Origin: Mucilaginibacter polytrichastri
GTDB lineage: Bacteria; Bacteroidota; Bacteroidia; Sphingobacteriales; Sphingobacteriaceae
DNA: 64,000 bases
Assembly (NCBI RefSeq): GCF_001911425.1
Contig: NZ_MPPL01000001.1
Coordinates: forward strand, 2,784,265 to 2,848,264
Direction of reading: 5' to 3'
A model generated the notes under the pieces. That model was not told where the DNA came from, ran no database searches, and saw nothing but the letters and a program-made list of their open reading frames with translations. Of the stretch, positions 1 through 9,335 are shown in pieces; the stretch's first letter is position 1; each line of letters begins with the position of its first letter. Made by a program: the position numbers and the translations under genes.

Positions 1-786
1 AGTGCCGCTAACGCTATGGAATATGCCATGGGGCTGGCCCTTTTGCTCCGGATGGAAGTATGCGCAATCCATGCTATCCACCCTACAGAAGGTATTAATA
101 ACAGCACGTATAACGCTATCTTTATAGAAGATTATTACCGTAATAAAAGAGAAGCGCTTAAAGACTGGGCTGCAGTTTACACAGCAAAAGATGCCTTTAA
201 AAAAGTAAAGGTAACCACCTTGTGTGATGTAGGATTCCTAAAAACGGTTATAACTAAACATATAGATAACCACCCGGTAGAATTATTGGCAATGGGCATT
301 ACCGGTGCCACCGGCATTAGTGGCATTGTGGGCAGCAATGCCAGTATGATGGTTACTAAAGTAAAAATACCAACCCTGATCATCCCGCTGGAAAGTAAGT
401 TCCCGGATGTGCCTGCCATTACACTTGCTACAGATTATGAAACAAAATTATCGGCACAGGATGTTACCGCACTCAATGAAATGATTAAAGCATTTGACTC
501 TAAAAAAATGGAGGTATTATATGTTGAAGAAAAGCCTGATACCAAACATATCCAAACCGGGGAAGCACACATCAAAGAACTCATTCCCCATACCGAACTT
601 CATTTTAATTACCTGAAGGACAGCAGCCCACTTAGCGGAATTATGGAATTCATCGAAACACATGAAACCGACATCCTGTGCCTGGTGAAACACCACCACA
701 ATATTATTTATCGCCTTTTTAATCGCAGCACCGTAAACCAGATCATGAACCGGTCTGTTAAAGCTATCCTCGTATTACACGAATAA
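1..786 (+). CDS. Universal stress protein (UspA family), 5' end outside window
   Basis: The reading frame is open from base 1 (S-A-A-N-A before the first Met), so the gene starts upstream and the ATG at 16 is internal. Two Usp-like halves are visible. The first holds the nucleotide-binding-like stretch GITGATGISGIVGS, then a strand reading IPTLIIPL. The second half ends VKAILVLHE and lacks the glycine-rich loop. This tandem layout is common for cytoplasmic Usp proteins of Bacteroidota, which are linked to stress and growth arrest. It overlaps the next gene by one base (TAATGA), so the two are probably translated together. The family call is secure; a specific role is not visible. Confidence 0.85.
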   Translation, partial: SAANAMEYAMGLALLLRMEVCAIHAIHPTEGINNSTYNAIFIEDYYRNKREALKDWAAVYTAKDAFKKVKVTTLCDVGFLKTVITKHIDNHPVELLAMGITGATGISGIVGSNASMMVTKVKIPTLIIPLESKFPDVPAITLATDYETKLSAQDVTALNEMIKAFDSKKMEVLYVEEKPDTKHIQTGEAHIKELIPHTELHFNYLKDSSPLSGIMEFIETHETDILCLVKHHHNIIYRLFNRSTVNQIMNRSVKAILVLHE

Positions 787-1853
787 TGAATTACACTGTA
801 CCCGTTTTAAAAAAAAATCAACCCGACGATAGTTATAAGTTTCAACCCTTACCGAACCCTACCGGCAAATATCCTTACCATCTGCCCTTAAATGAAGTAC
901 TGCCGGGTATAAACCCGAAACGCATGTGCTTCCACATGGCAGGCGATACGGGCGGTAACAGGCAGCCCGAAGCACGGAAAAGCATTGTTGAACAGATGGC
1001 GGCCCAGGCAGTAGAAGGAAGTTTTTTATATCACCTTGGCGATCTGGTTTATCACCATGGCGAGGCCGACCAGTTTGCACAACAGTTTTTCGAGCCTTTT
1101 GAGCAATATCCCGGCCCTATCTTCGCTATTGCCGGTAACCACGACAGCGATATAAATCCCGATAGTAAGCAACCCTACCAAAGCCTCGACGCTTTTACTG
1201 CCGTATTTTGTGGCAATGTGCCCCAAAGAATTTCATTCAGCGGTAAAAGTAAAAGACAAAACATGATACAGCCCAATGTTTACTGGACGCTGGAAACACC
1301 CCTTGCAACCATCATTGGGCTACACACCAATGTGCCAAAATATGGTGTTGTTTTGGCAGAACAGCTAAACTGGTTTAAAGAAGAACTTCTGGCCGCACCA
1401 AAAGATAAAATGCTGATCATCTGCCTTCACCATGCCCCTTATTCTGCAGATATTAATCATGGGTCGAGCCTGTTGATGATAGAAATGCTCGAAAATGCTT
1501 ATGCCGCCACCGGCGTAAGGCCCGATGTGGTTTTTAGCGGCCATGTACATAATTACCAGCGGTTTCATAAAACGGATAAAGATGGTACAGAAACACCTTA
1601 TGTGGTAGCGGGTGCAGGTGGCTTTGACGAATTGCACAACATAGCCTTACTTAGTGACGAACGTTTTGCCGGCCTACCTGTAAATGGCGTTACTTTAAAA
1701 CATGCCAATGGTACCCAGCATGGCTTTTTGAAAATCACCATTGAACAAAGCAAAAGTAATTTGGTACTTACCGGTAAGTATTACGCCATGAGCGGCCATG
1801 TTGCTATAGAAAATGATTGTTTCACAGTTTGTAAGCCTATTCATAAAAACTAA
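786..1853 (+). CDS. Calcineurin-like metallophosphoesterase (purple acid phosphatase-like)
   Basis: A 355-residue protein with the ordered dimetal motifs of the metallophosphoesterase fold: AGDTGG near residue 53, GDLVYHHG near 86, GNHDSD near 120, LHHAPYSAD near 216 and GHVHNYQRF near 252. GDTG in place of DxH, and the GHVHNYQR box, resemble purple acid phosphatases. No signal peptide is visible, so it is probably cytoplasmic, unlike most secreted acid phosphatases. Its start overlaps the stop of the universal stress gene, so the pair looks like an operon. Substrate unknown; phosphomonoester or phosphodiester hydrolysis is inferred from the fold. Confidence 0.85.
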   Translation: MNYTVPVLKKNQPDDSYKFQPLPNPTGKYPYHLPLNEVLPGINPKRMCFHMAGDTGGNRQPEARKSIVEQMAAQAVEGSFLYHLGDLVYHHGEADQFAQQFFEPFEQYPGPIFAIAGNHDSDINPDSKQPYQSLDAFTAVFCGNVPQRISFSGKSKRQNMIQPNVYWTLETPLATIIGLHTNVPKYGVVLAEQLNWFKEELLAAPKDKMLIICLHHAPYSADINHGSSLLMIEMLENAYAATGVRPDVVFSGHVHNYQRFHKTDKDGTETPYVVAGAGGFDELHNIALLSDERFAGLPVNGVTLKHANGTQHGFLKITIEQSKSNLVLTGKYYAMSGHVAIENDCFTVCKPIHKN

Positions 1854-2064
1854 TAGCCACCCTCGTCATTTCTCCTGCAACCCATATTGCAATATGATAA
1901 TTCCTTTTGCGCCCGATAAATGAAAGTATATATGTTGGAAAAAACTGTAAGCTTGAGTGCGTCTTTATGTAACCCAAACCTCAATTTGGCTAACACAAAC
2001 CAGCATTAGGATAAATCTGCTTTTGCTTTACAAACGACCTTTGTATCATCAAAAACAGAAAAAC

Positions 2065-3027
2065 ATGAAAATCATTGTAACAGGTTCTTTAGGTAACATT
2101 AGCCAGCCACTAACCAAACAGTTAATACAAAAAGGGCACGCCGTAACCGTTATTAGCAGCAAACCCGAAAAAAGGATAGCAATTGAAGCTTTAGGCGCTA
2201 CCGCTGCTATTGGTACAATAGAAGACGTTAGTTTTCTGACAGCCACTTTTACCGGCGCAGATGCTGTTTATTGCATGTTGCCGCCCTTCGATTATTTCGA
2301 TCCAAATCTCGATATTATGGCAACCACACGCAGGCAGGTTGGTAATTACACAGAGGCCATTAGGGCATCTGGTGTAAAAAACGTTGTTCACCTGAGCAGT
2401 ATCGGAGCACACACAGATAAAGGAAATGGACTGCTTGCTTTTCATAACCTGGCAGAGCGCATTTTTAAAGAACTACCTCCAGACGTAATTATTAAACATA
2501 TGCGCCCGGTAGGTTTTTACACCAACCTGTACAACTTTAAAGATACCATTAGGGGCAAAGGCTTTCTCGGGCTATTTTTAACTATACGTTTTTCGGGCTT
2601 TTGGAGCACTATAACGGGTAAAACAGGCGTTATTGCAGCAAACTATGGTGCCGAAGATAAAATGCCATGGGTATCGCCGATAGATATCGCAACTGCAACT
2701 GCCGATGAACTTACCAGCACTTTTACTGAAAGAAAATTTCGTTACGTAGCCAGTGAAGAATTAACCTGTAATGAAATTGCAAAAATTATAGGCGAAGCTA
2801 TTGGTAAACCCTATTTAAAATGGGCACTCATGTCTGACAAAGAAATGCTGAGCGGTTTAAAAATGTTTAAAATGCCCGAATCAAGAGCTCAGGGCGTTGT
2901 TGATATGAATATAGGGATGCATAATGGTTTGGTAAACGAACATTACTATTTAAACAGGCCAAAAGTTATGGGTAAAACAAAGATGAAAGATTTCGCAAAA
3001 GAATTTGCAGCAGTTTATAACCAGTAA
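2065..3027 (+). CDS. NmrA-like / atypical SDR NAD(P)-binding protein
   Basis: I place the start at the ATG at 2065 (MKIIVTGSLGNISQ), because the longer ORF from 1957 adds an unconserved-looking tail before the Rossmann motif. The 320-residue protein has a glycine-rich dinucleotide loop (GSLGNISQ), then ISSKPEKR, which resembles the NADP-type second strand, and a short-chain-reductase-like core (VVHLSSIGAH). Proteins of this type are NmrA/HSCARG-like redox sensors or quinone and ketone reductases. It lies 15 bp before an AraC regulator on the same strand, a common pairing in which the regulator controls the reductase. The substrate cannot be told. Confidence 0.8.
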   Translation: MKIIVTGSLGNISQPLTKQLIQKGHAVTVISSKPEKRIAIEALGATAAIGTIEDVSFLTATFTGADAVYCMLPPFDYFDPNLDIMATTRRQVGNYTEAIRASGVKNVVHLSSIGAHTDKGNGLLAFHNLAERIFKELPPDVIIKHMRPVGFYTNLYNFKDTIRGKGFLGLFLTIRFSGFWSTITGKTGVIAANYGAEDKMPWVSPIDIATATADELTSTFTERKFRYVASEELTCNEIAKIIGEAIGKPYLKWALMSDKEMLSGLKMFKMPESRAQGVVDMNIGMHNGLVNEHYYLNRPKVMGKTKMKDFAKEFAAVYNQ

Positions 3028-3042
3028 TTAATATATTGAACC

Positions 3043-3963
3043 ATGGCAAACATGCAACCGTACCGCATTAAAACGATTACAGAATATCATCGGCTATTGG
3101 GACTACCCAAACCTCAGCATCCCCTGATTAGTGTAATCGACCTTGAATCATTTACCCCCTATGAAACAGATGGGCCAATCTGTTTGATTTTTGATTTCTA
3201 CTGTATTTCTTTAAAACGGGATCTAAATGTAAGAATTAAATATGGCCAGCAGGATTGTGATTTTGATGAAGGGGTATTGTTTTGTATGTCTCCCGGCCAG
3301 GTTTGGAGTATAGCGACTAAGAAAGACGCTACAAAAACATCTTCGGGATGGATGATTATCATTCATCCCGATTTTCTGTGGAACACACCCCTGGCCAAAA
3401 CCATTAAGCAGTATGAATATTTCGGTTATTCGGTGCATGAGGCCCTTTACCTATCTGACAAGGAAGAAACGATGATAACCAGTATAGCAAAATACATTGA
3501 GCAGGAGTATCATGCTAATATTGATAAATTTAGCCAAAATGTAATAATTGCTCAATTGGAAGTAATACTAGCCTATGCCGACCGGTTTTACCAGCGTCAG
3601 TTTATTACACGGAAAATCTCCAGCCACCAGATCATCAGCCGTGTAGAAGATATTATTACGAGATACTTTAGCAGCGAGGATTTAGTAAAACAAGGATTGC
3701 CTACAGTAGTATATATTGCTGATGAGCTAAATTTAAGCGCCGGTTATTTAAGCGAATTACTTAAAGCTGTCACCGGGCAAAACACCCAACAACACATCCA
3801 TAATAAATTGATAGAAAAAGCAAAAGAACGATTATCTACCACCTGTTTATCTGTAAGCGAAATTGCTTACGAAATGGGGTTTGAACATTTACAATCCTTT
3901 AGCAAATTATTTAAGGCAAAAACCAATCTCTCACCTTTAAAATTCAGGGCTTCATTCAATTAA
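3043..3963 (+). CDS. AraC-family transcriptional regulator
   Basis: 306 residues. The N-terminal two thirds is a cupin-like sensor region. The C-terminal ~95 residues form a double helix-turn-helix of AraC type: LSAGYLSELLKAVTG (first HTH, from about residue 231) and LSVSEIAYEMGFEHLQSFSKLFKAKTN (second HTH). The conserved closing motif reads LSPLKFR. It sits between the NmrA-like gene and a membrane protein, with 2 bp to the latter, so all three are probably one transcript. No ligand is visible. A start at the second Met (3052) is also possible. Confidence 0.9.
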   Translation: MANMQPYRIKTITEYHRLLGLPKPQHPLISVIDLESFTPYETDGPICLIFDFYCISLKRDLNVRIKYGQQDCDFDEGVLFCMSPGQVWSIATKKDATKTSSGWMIIIHPDFLWNTPLAKTIKQYEYFGYSVHEALYLSDKEETMITSIAKYIEQEYHANIDKFSQNVIIAQLEVILAYADRFYQRQFITRKISSHQIISRVEDIITRYFSSEDLVKQGLPTVVYIADELNLSAGYLSELLKAVTGQNTQQHIHNKLIEKAKERLSTTCLSVSEIAYEMGFEHLQSFSKLFKAKTNLSPLKFRASFN

Positions 3964-3965
3964 TC

Positions 3966-4733
3966 ATGATACATTTCTTAGATATTTTACAACTGCGCAA
4001 CAGGCCTCTATTTATTTTCGGGGCTTGTAATATGTTTGCAGCAGCAATATTTCTACTCCTAACCCGGTTTTCAAGCACCATGCTAAGAGGTGCAAATGCC
4101 TGGTTTAAGCCATTTAAATTTGCTTTATCTATAGCGGTTTTCTCGTGGACAATGGGTTGGTATACTTATGAACTTAGCGCACCGGCTACAGTTAATCTAT
4201 ATAACTATGTTGTTATTATACTTTTGGGTTTCGAGGTTATTTACATTGCACTGCAAGCCGGTAGAGGGAAACTGTCGCACTATAACGTAAGCTCTCCACT
4301 TTTTAAGTTTTTGACTGCACTAATGGGCATTGCAGCTGCCATTGTAACGATTTGGACCGGCTATATCGGTATACTTTTTTGCACTACAAATCTCCCTAAC
4401 CTACCAGTTTATTATGTGTTAAGTATCCGCATCGGCATTTTCCTGTTTGTTTTCTTTGCTTTTCAGGGTGCATCAATGGGGGCCAGGCAAACCCATACCG
4501 TTGGCGGGCCGGAGGGATATTCAAGGTTACCTGTTTTTAACTGGAGCACTAAATACGGCGACCTCCGTATTGCCCATTTTATTGGCATGCATGCGTTGCA
4601 GTTGTTACCCCTGCTATCGTGGTACGTTTTCAGGGACATTACAGCCACCTTAATTATAGGTCTTTTGTATGCATTGCTTGCTGGCTTTACCCTTGTAGGT
4701 GCACTAAAAGGCAGGCCTTTGATCAATATTTAA
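3966..4733 (+). CDS. Polytopic membrane protein of unknown function
   Basis: 255 residues with about seven hydrophobic segments, beginning with LFIFGACNMFAAAIFLLL and ending with ATLIIGLLYALLAGFTLVGAL. Conserved-looking polar features are WFKPFKFALS after the first segment, GGPEGYSRLPVFNWS in a loop, and RIAHFIGMHALQLLPLLSW in a late helix, where the His residues could bind metal or heme. I do not recognise the family. It starts 2 bp after the AraC gene, so it is probably the last gene of that operon. Confidence 0.7.
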   Translation: MIHFLDILQLRNRPLFIFGACNMFAAAIFLLLTRFSSTMLRGANAWFKPFKFALSIAVFSWTMGWYTYELSAPATVNLYNYVVIILLGFEVIYIALQAGRGKLSHYNVSSPLFKFLTALMGIAAAIVTIWTGYIGILFCTTNLPNLPVYYVLSIRIGIFLFVFFAFQGASMGARQTHTVGGPEGYSRLPVFNWSTKYGDLRIAHFIGMHALQLLPLLSWYVFRDITATLIIGLLYALLAGFTLVGALKGRPLINI

Positions 4734-4878
4734 AAATGAGTTTAACAATTGATTATTCCAAAACTAAATTGCCCACAACCAAGGCAAATTAAACTATTCA
4801 TCAAACATCAATTTCGTTTCTAATCTATTTTTTTATACATTCGCCGCCCTTAAAATTGGGTCGTTTTATTGCATTGTT
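4734..4878. other. Intergenic spacer before Hsp70 gene
   Basis: An AT-rich spacer of about 145 bp. The only promoter-like sequence is TACATTCG near 4838-4845, one mismatch from the Bacteroidota -7 consensus TAnnTTTG, with TTTCG about 20 bp upstream. I do not regard this as a firm promoter. No terminator hairpin is obvious after the membrane-protein gene. Confidence 0.3.
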
Positions 4879-6147
4879 ATGAAAAGGTTTTTATACGGAA
4901 TTGATTTTGGAACAACTAATTCGGCATTGGCTATTTACGATGAGGAGTCGAAAGAGATCAATCATACCATTATTATTCCTTCGCTCATTTATTTCTATCA
5001 TGAGCCCAATGCAGAGCGTGACAAAAATTACGTAGTAGGCGAAGAAGCCATTGCAGCCTACCTTAACGATGGTATGAAAGGCCGCTTTATTAAATCTATT
5101 AAGCAAATACTATCCCGGAGTAGTTTCACTGAAACCCGCATCCACAATAAAAGATACAATGCATCAGACCTCGTTGCTATTATTTTAGAGGAATTAAAAG
5201 AGCGTGCAGATGAATTGACAGGCCAAGATTGCCGAAAAGCAGTAATTGGCAGACCTGTTTTTTTTGATGACGACAACGTGCAGAAAGATACCTTAGCACA
5301 AAACCGGTTAAATAAAGCAGCCGAAATTGCAGGTTTTGTTGATGTACGCTTTCAATTTGAACCGATAGGTGCCGCTTTTGCCTATGAGAAAACCTTGGCA
5401 AAAAAAGAAAACGTACTAGTGGCCGATTTGGGCGGCGGTACTACTGATTTTACGTACCTCGTTCTCGACCCAGCTAAAACAGGAAGCAAAGACAGGAAAA
5501 ATGACATGATGGCCACCGGCGGCATTTATATAGGCGGCGACAGCTTTGACTCTGCTTTTATGTGGGAAAAGGGTACGCCATACTTTGGTAAACACACGCA
5601 ATATGAAGCCACGCCGGGCAAGGTGCTCACAGTACCGAAATCGCTTTTTGCCAATATTTGCTCCTGGGAACAAATGAACTTTTTTAACGGCCCGCGCATT
5701 AAAAAGGATATTGAAGATTACTATTATTACTCGGGCAAAGACCGCAAGTTTAAAAACCTGATCACCCTCATTGATCATAATTTAGGCTATTCGGTATTTC
5801 AGGCCATTGAGAAAACAAAGATCACCCTAACCAGCGCAAACAGCGCTGCCTTTAGCTATCATAAAATGGATATCAAAATTAATGAAGATATCCCCTTACC
5901 TGTTTATGACCAGATTATAGCAAAAGATGTGGAACGGATTGAAAATTATCTGACTGATTTTTTGACACAAAACAATATTGATCCCCAAAATATTGATAGC
6001 CTTTTTTTAACCGGCGGTACATCTATGGTTGGCAGTATCCAAAAGCTATTTAAAAATAAGTTCCCGCATGTTAAGTTAAACTCGGGCGATAACTTTAAAA
6101 GTGTGGCCAAAGGTTTAGCTTACAGCGGTTACCTGTTTGAGGATTAG
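4879..6147 (+). CDS. Hsp70-family ATPase, short (YegD-like)
   Basis: The protein starts with the phosphate-1 motif IDFGTTNSA, has phosphate-2 motif DLGGGTTDF near residue 181, and the adenosine-site motif LTGGTSMVG near 377. At 422 residues it holds the actin/Hsp70 ATPase domain but lacks a DnaK-type substrate-binding domain, as in the YegD group of putative chaperones. It stands alone, with no DnaJ or GrpE beside it, and is convergent with the GtaA-like gene. Client and function unknown. Confidence 0.85.
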   Translation: MKRFLYGIDFGTTNSALAIYDEESKEINHTIIIPSLIYFYHEPNAERDKNYVVGEEAIAAYLNDGMKGRFIKSIKQILSRSSFTETRIHNKRYNASDLVAIILEELKERADELTGQDCRKAVIGRPVFFDDDNVQKDTLAQNRLNKAAEIAGFVDVRFQFEPIGAAFAYEKTLAKKENVLVADLGGGTTDFTYLVLDPAKTGSKDRKNDMMATGGIYIGGDSFDSAFMWEKGTPYFGKHTQYEATPGKVLTVPKSLFANICSWEQMNFFNGPRIKKDIEDYYYYSGKDRKFKNLITLIDHNLGYSVFQAIEKTKITLTSANSAAFSYHKMDIKINEDIPLPVYDQIIAKDVERIENYLTDFLTQNNIDPQNIDSLFLTGGTSMVGSIQKLFKNKFPHVKLNSGDNFKSVAKGLAYSGYLFED

Positions 6148-6177
6148 CGTTGACTAACAACGATTGGTACCCTATCC

Positions 6178-8637
6178 TTATCGCAAAGATTTAGCATACA
6201 ACAACTTCATAAAATAACCACCAACAACGCTGCGGGCCTGAAAGCCAACTTGTTTGCCATCGGTTGTTTCATGCCAGTCGCTAAGCGGCACACGTGTAGT
6301 GGTTTCTAAGGCATATTTATAAACAGGTTTTATTAGTGCTTCAAAATCTTTTTGGTTAGATGCAAATGTTGCGGACCACACAATCCAGTCAGATTTTGTG
6401 TAGGTTTTACGGCTATCCAAGGGTAAACCATATTCATTCTGCTTGCTTAAGTAGTATTTAATTTCTGTATCGTAAACAGACTCAGGGAATAAATTGAGGT
6501 CTAATACCTTATCCCATACCAGGTTATATTTTTGGCTCCAGGTGCCTTTATTTTCAAAAGTAAGTGTGTAATGATCTCCATCGTTGGCCATTTGCATCCA
6601 TTTTACCGCCATTCCTTTTGCAATTTGTTTGTACTTTATGGCAGTTGCCTTGTCCCCTAACGCTTCGGCCAATTGGGCATAGCATGCAATACCCACAATT
6701 GCCTTTACAGACAAATTTGCATTACGTGCCAGGTGGCCTGCAAAATCATCGGTACATAGCTGATTTGCAGGATCAAAGCCCTCTTTAGTTAAATAATTAA
6801 CCCAGGTACTCAATGTTTTCCAATGCTGTTTTGCATAGTTGGCATTACCTTGAAATTTGGCAATAGCGGCCGTAAGGATAATCATATTGCCCGATTCTTC
6901 AACAGGCATTCCCTCTCCGTAAGTTTGACCATTAGCCTGCGGGTAAGAACCAAGATCGTGTGCAGCAAAACCTTTGTCGAACTTCCCGCTTTCGCTGAAA
7001 TAGAAAATACCGTTTAACATCCCCTGCAACAAACGCGGATTATAAAGCAAATACAGCGGAGCAGATGGATACGTAACATCGACCGTATTAATAAAACCAC
7101 CGCTAAAGTTTTCTTTAGAGAGCCAAAGTATTTCGCCCTTCGGGCTTTTAACTAATTGATGCGCTGCAATGCTCTGGCGATAAGCAAGTACACATAAATT
7201 AGCATAGTCTTTACCTCCCGCTTTCAAAGCATCACTATACATGGTTTTGTTAAAAGCTGTACATTGGTGTATAATAGCCGGATAGCCGCTAGCCGCAGCA
7301 CTAAGCTGATGCTCCATGGTTTCTTTACCCGACAGGTTCCACCATGGCCTTAAATTTTGATGGAAGTATTGGATGGCGTAAATATCATCGTACCCTATTT
7401 CTAAAAACCTGAAAACCGGCGCAGCCCCTACTTTACCCAAAAAAATAACTGTGTTTAAAGCCAGTTTTGTTCCCTGTTTAATTGTAGAAGCCTCGCTCCC
7501 CTTCACAAATGCATTAACAGCTTCTTTTTGTGAAGTTATAAATTGCTTTGCGTTGGCAACCTTTGGAGCTGCTATATAAACGTATCCCCAATCTATGCGC
7601 TGGTCGTCACCTTTCTTTTGTAAAATGGGCTGTGCGGTTGTGCCTGCCTTTAGTATAGATAATTGCGGTGTATTATAACTTTTGGCAACTACCTCCTGCG
7701 ATGGTTTATTAACTGCAAGATCTGTCGATGCACTTAGGTATATTTTTATCTGATGTGTGTTTCCGTCGTTGGCCTTAACGCTATAAGTAATATAAGAAAC
7801 CGGCCTTGATAGTAAACCTAAATCGCTCAATAACAACGGGGAAGTAAATGTTAAATCGAGGTCAACGTTTCCACATTTAAACTTATAAATAGTTTGCGTA
7901 GCGTTGAGATCTACACTTTTTTGATCGGCCAGTAAAATTGCATTGGGCTCCACAACTTTTTCCTTATCAACTAAACCAACATCAATACGGGCACCCCCGC
8001 CGGTATTTACCACATGAATAGCCAAAACGTTCTCGCCGGTTCTCAGCTTATTTTTATCAATCGGGATCATTCCATAATCATTGGTAACGCCCACTTTGTT
8101 GTATAAAGGTTCGCCGTTTAATGAGATCTCCACATCGTCGTCATGAGATAGTTTTAGAACCAGCTTATTAATCTCGTCTGCATTGGTAACTGTAAAGGTT
8201 CTTCGTAGCCAGATATCCTTTGTAGACCATATAGTTTTGTCCTGCCCTTCGGCATTGCCAATAGGCGACATGCCCGATTTCCAGTCCTTGGCATCGTATT
8301 GCAAAGCTGTCCAGTTACCCTCGGGTTGGGTTTCTGTGTAGCTAACGGTATATAATTGCTCGTCTGATGCTGGAAGTATGGTTTTATAATATTCGGGCTC
8401 TTTGCCTAGAAAACGATAAATAGCACCATCAACCTTAATTAAACCAATCAACGACTGGTTAGCCCCCGTCCAATGCGAAGTGGTTGAAGCTGTCAGGTTA
8501 TCTGTTGTTGACCAGATGCTGAAGTATGGGTTATGTGTTATAAGCGGATAAGCCGGGGCTTTTCTACTTTGGGCAAACAAGTTGTTGGCTCCTATAAAAA
8601 CCCAAACAATTAGGAACAGCCGAATATTACTGAGCAT
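6178..8637 (-). CDS. GtaA/glutaminase-family exported protein (DUF4965 type)
   Basis: 819 residues with a signal peptide (LFLIVWVFIGANNLFAQ). The C-terminal half has the alpha/alpha-toroid features of the GtaA family: RPWWNLSGKETMEHQ, then YGEGMPVEESGNMIILTAA, and DWHETTDGKQVGFQARSVVGGYF near the end. Around residues 120-225 lies a beta-sandwich carbohydrate-binding-like domain (LRRTFTVTNADEINKLVLKL, then SLNGEPLYN). The family takes its name from fungal glutaminases, but many bacterial members sit in PULs and may act on glycans. It is the last gene of the PUL 1 run, 49 bp after the small oxidoreductase subunit. True activity unproven. Confidence 0.8.
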   Translation of the reverse strand: MLSNIRLFLIVWVFIGANNLFAQSRKAPAYPLITHNPYFSIWSTTDNLTASTTSHWTGANQSLIGLIKVDGAIYRFLGKEPEYYKTILPASDEQLYTVSYTETQPEGNWTALQYDAKDWKSGMSPIGNAEGQDKTIWSTKDIWLRRTFTVTNADEINKLVLKLSHDDDVEISLNGEPLYNKVGVTNDYGMIPIDKNKLRTGENVLAIHVVNTGGGARIDVGLVDKEKVVEPNAILLADQKSVDLNATQTIYKFKCGNVDLDLTFTSPLLLSDLGLLSRPVSYITYSVKANDGNTHQIKIYLSASTDLAVNKPSQEVVAKSYNTPQLSILKAGTTAQPILQKKGDDQRIDWGYVYIAAPKVANAKQFITSQKEAVNAFVKGSEASTIKQGTKLALNTVIFLGKVGAAPVFRFLEIGYDDIYAIQYFHQNLRPWWNLSGKETMEHQLSAAASGYPAIIHQCTAFNKTMYSDALKAGGKDYANLCVLAYRQSIAAHQLVKSPKGEILWLSKENFSGGFINTVDVTYPSAPLYLLYNPRLLQGMLNGIFYFSESGKFDKGFAAHDLGSYPQANGQTYGEGMPVEESGNMIILTAAIAKFQGNANYAKQHWKTLSTWVNYLTKEGFDPANQLCTDDFAGHLARNANLSVKAIVGIACYAQLAEALGDKATAIKYKQIAKGMAVKWMQMANDGDHYTLTFENKGTWSQKYNLVWDKVLDLNLFPESVYDTEIKYYLSKQNEYGLPLDSRKTYTKSDWIVWSATFASNQKDFEALIKPVYKYALETTTRVPLSDWHETTDGKQVGFQARSVVGGYFMKLLYAKSLR

Positions 8638-8686
8638 AAAATTTTATAAATGATTGAAAACGATTACTGTAATATGAAATACTCGT

Positions 8687-9322
8687 TTAAATATTATTTT
8701 CCATACCATACTGTTTTAAAACATCGGGCGGTACGCCTATCCATTTATTGGGCGCATTACCTACATAACCCACATCATGAAACCCCATTTTGGTTGTAAA
8801 GAAACCAGATGCGGTTAAATCGCGCATTCGGTTAAAAAAAGCCACACCCTGGGCCATTTCTGGTTTAGCCTTATCGGGATAGGCAATCATATCCAACAAT
8901 TCGAATTGCTGTTGCTTAGTGCTATCGGTAAATATTTTGCCATAACGGTTTAAGCATTGCAAATCCAGCCAGCGCAGGCCCCCACGCATCGGGGTTTGAT
9001 GCTCCGGGATGTCTTTTACAATAAATTCAATGAACTCCGGCACCCTGGCATCAGATGCACTGCCTGATTTTTCGTCTTTAGGGATAATAATATCGCCAAG
9101 CACAGTTATGGTAAGCATTTCTGCCGGGGTAAAAAACGTTTCGGCATGCAGTTTTTTATCACGTTCTATTTCATACGCCTGACGGCCGGCCTCGTCTTCG
9201 GTTTTTGGGGCAACTGCTGCAACTTCTTCTTTGTGCGGGGTATCTGTTTTACAAGCCTCTAATATTAACCCGGCAGAGAGGGTGGTTAATCCTAAAGCTT
9301 TGAGGGAATCACGTCTGTTCAT
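8687..9322 (-). CDS. Gluconate 2-dehydrogenase subunit 3-family protein (Tat-exported)
   Basis: 211 residues starting with a twin-arginine signal (NRRDSLKALGL) that ends in a lipobox-like ILEACK, so it is probably a Tat-exported lipoprotein. The body (FTPAEMLTITVLGDIIIP, DARVPEFIEFIV) matches the gluconate_2-dh3 family, the small chaperone or export subunit of GMC flavo-dehydrogenases. Its gene follows the GMC gene by 13 bp, the standard arrangement, in which the Tat signal of the small subunit carries the folded flavoprotein across the membrane. Confidence 0.87.
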   Translation of the reverse strand: MNRRDSLKALGLTTLSAGLILEACKTDTPHKEEVAAVAPKTEDEAGRQAYEIERDKKLHAETFFTPAEMLTITVLGDIIIPKDEKSGSASDARVPEFIEFIVKDIPEHQTPMRGGLRWLDLQCLNRYGKIFTDSTKQQQFELLDMIAYPDKAKPEMAQGVAFFNRMRDLTASGFFTTKMGFHDVGYVGNAPNKWIGVPPDVLKQYGMENNI

Positions 9323-9335
9323 AATAATGCTAAGC

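Noticed and set aside
1957-2064. N-terminal extension of the NmrA-like ORF
   Set aside because: The Rossmann start MKIIVTG begins at 2065; the preceding codons look like non-coding leader.
5416-5778. 120-codon - strand ORF inside the Hsp70 gene
   Set aside because: Shadow frame; no signal, domain or context.
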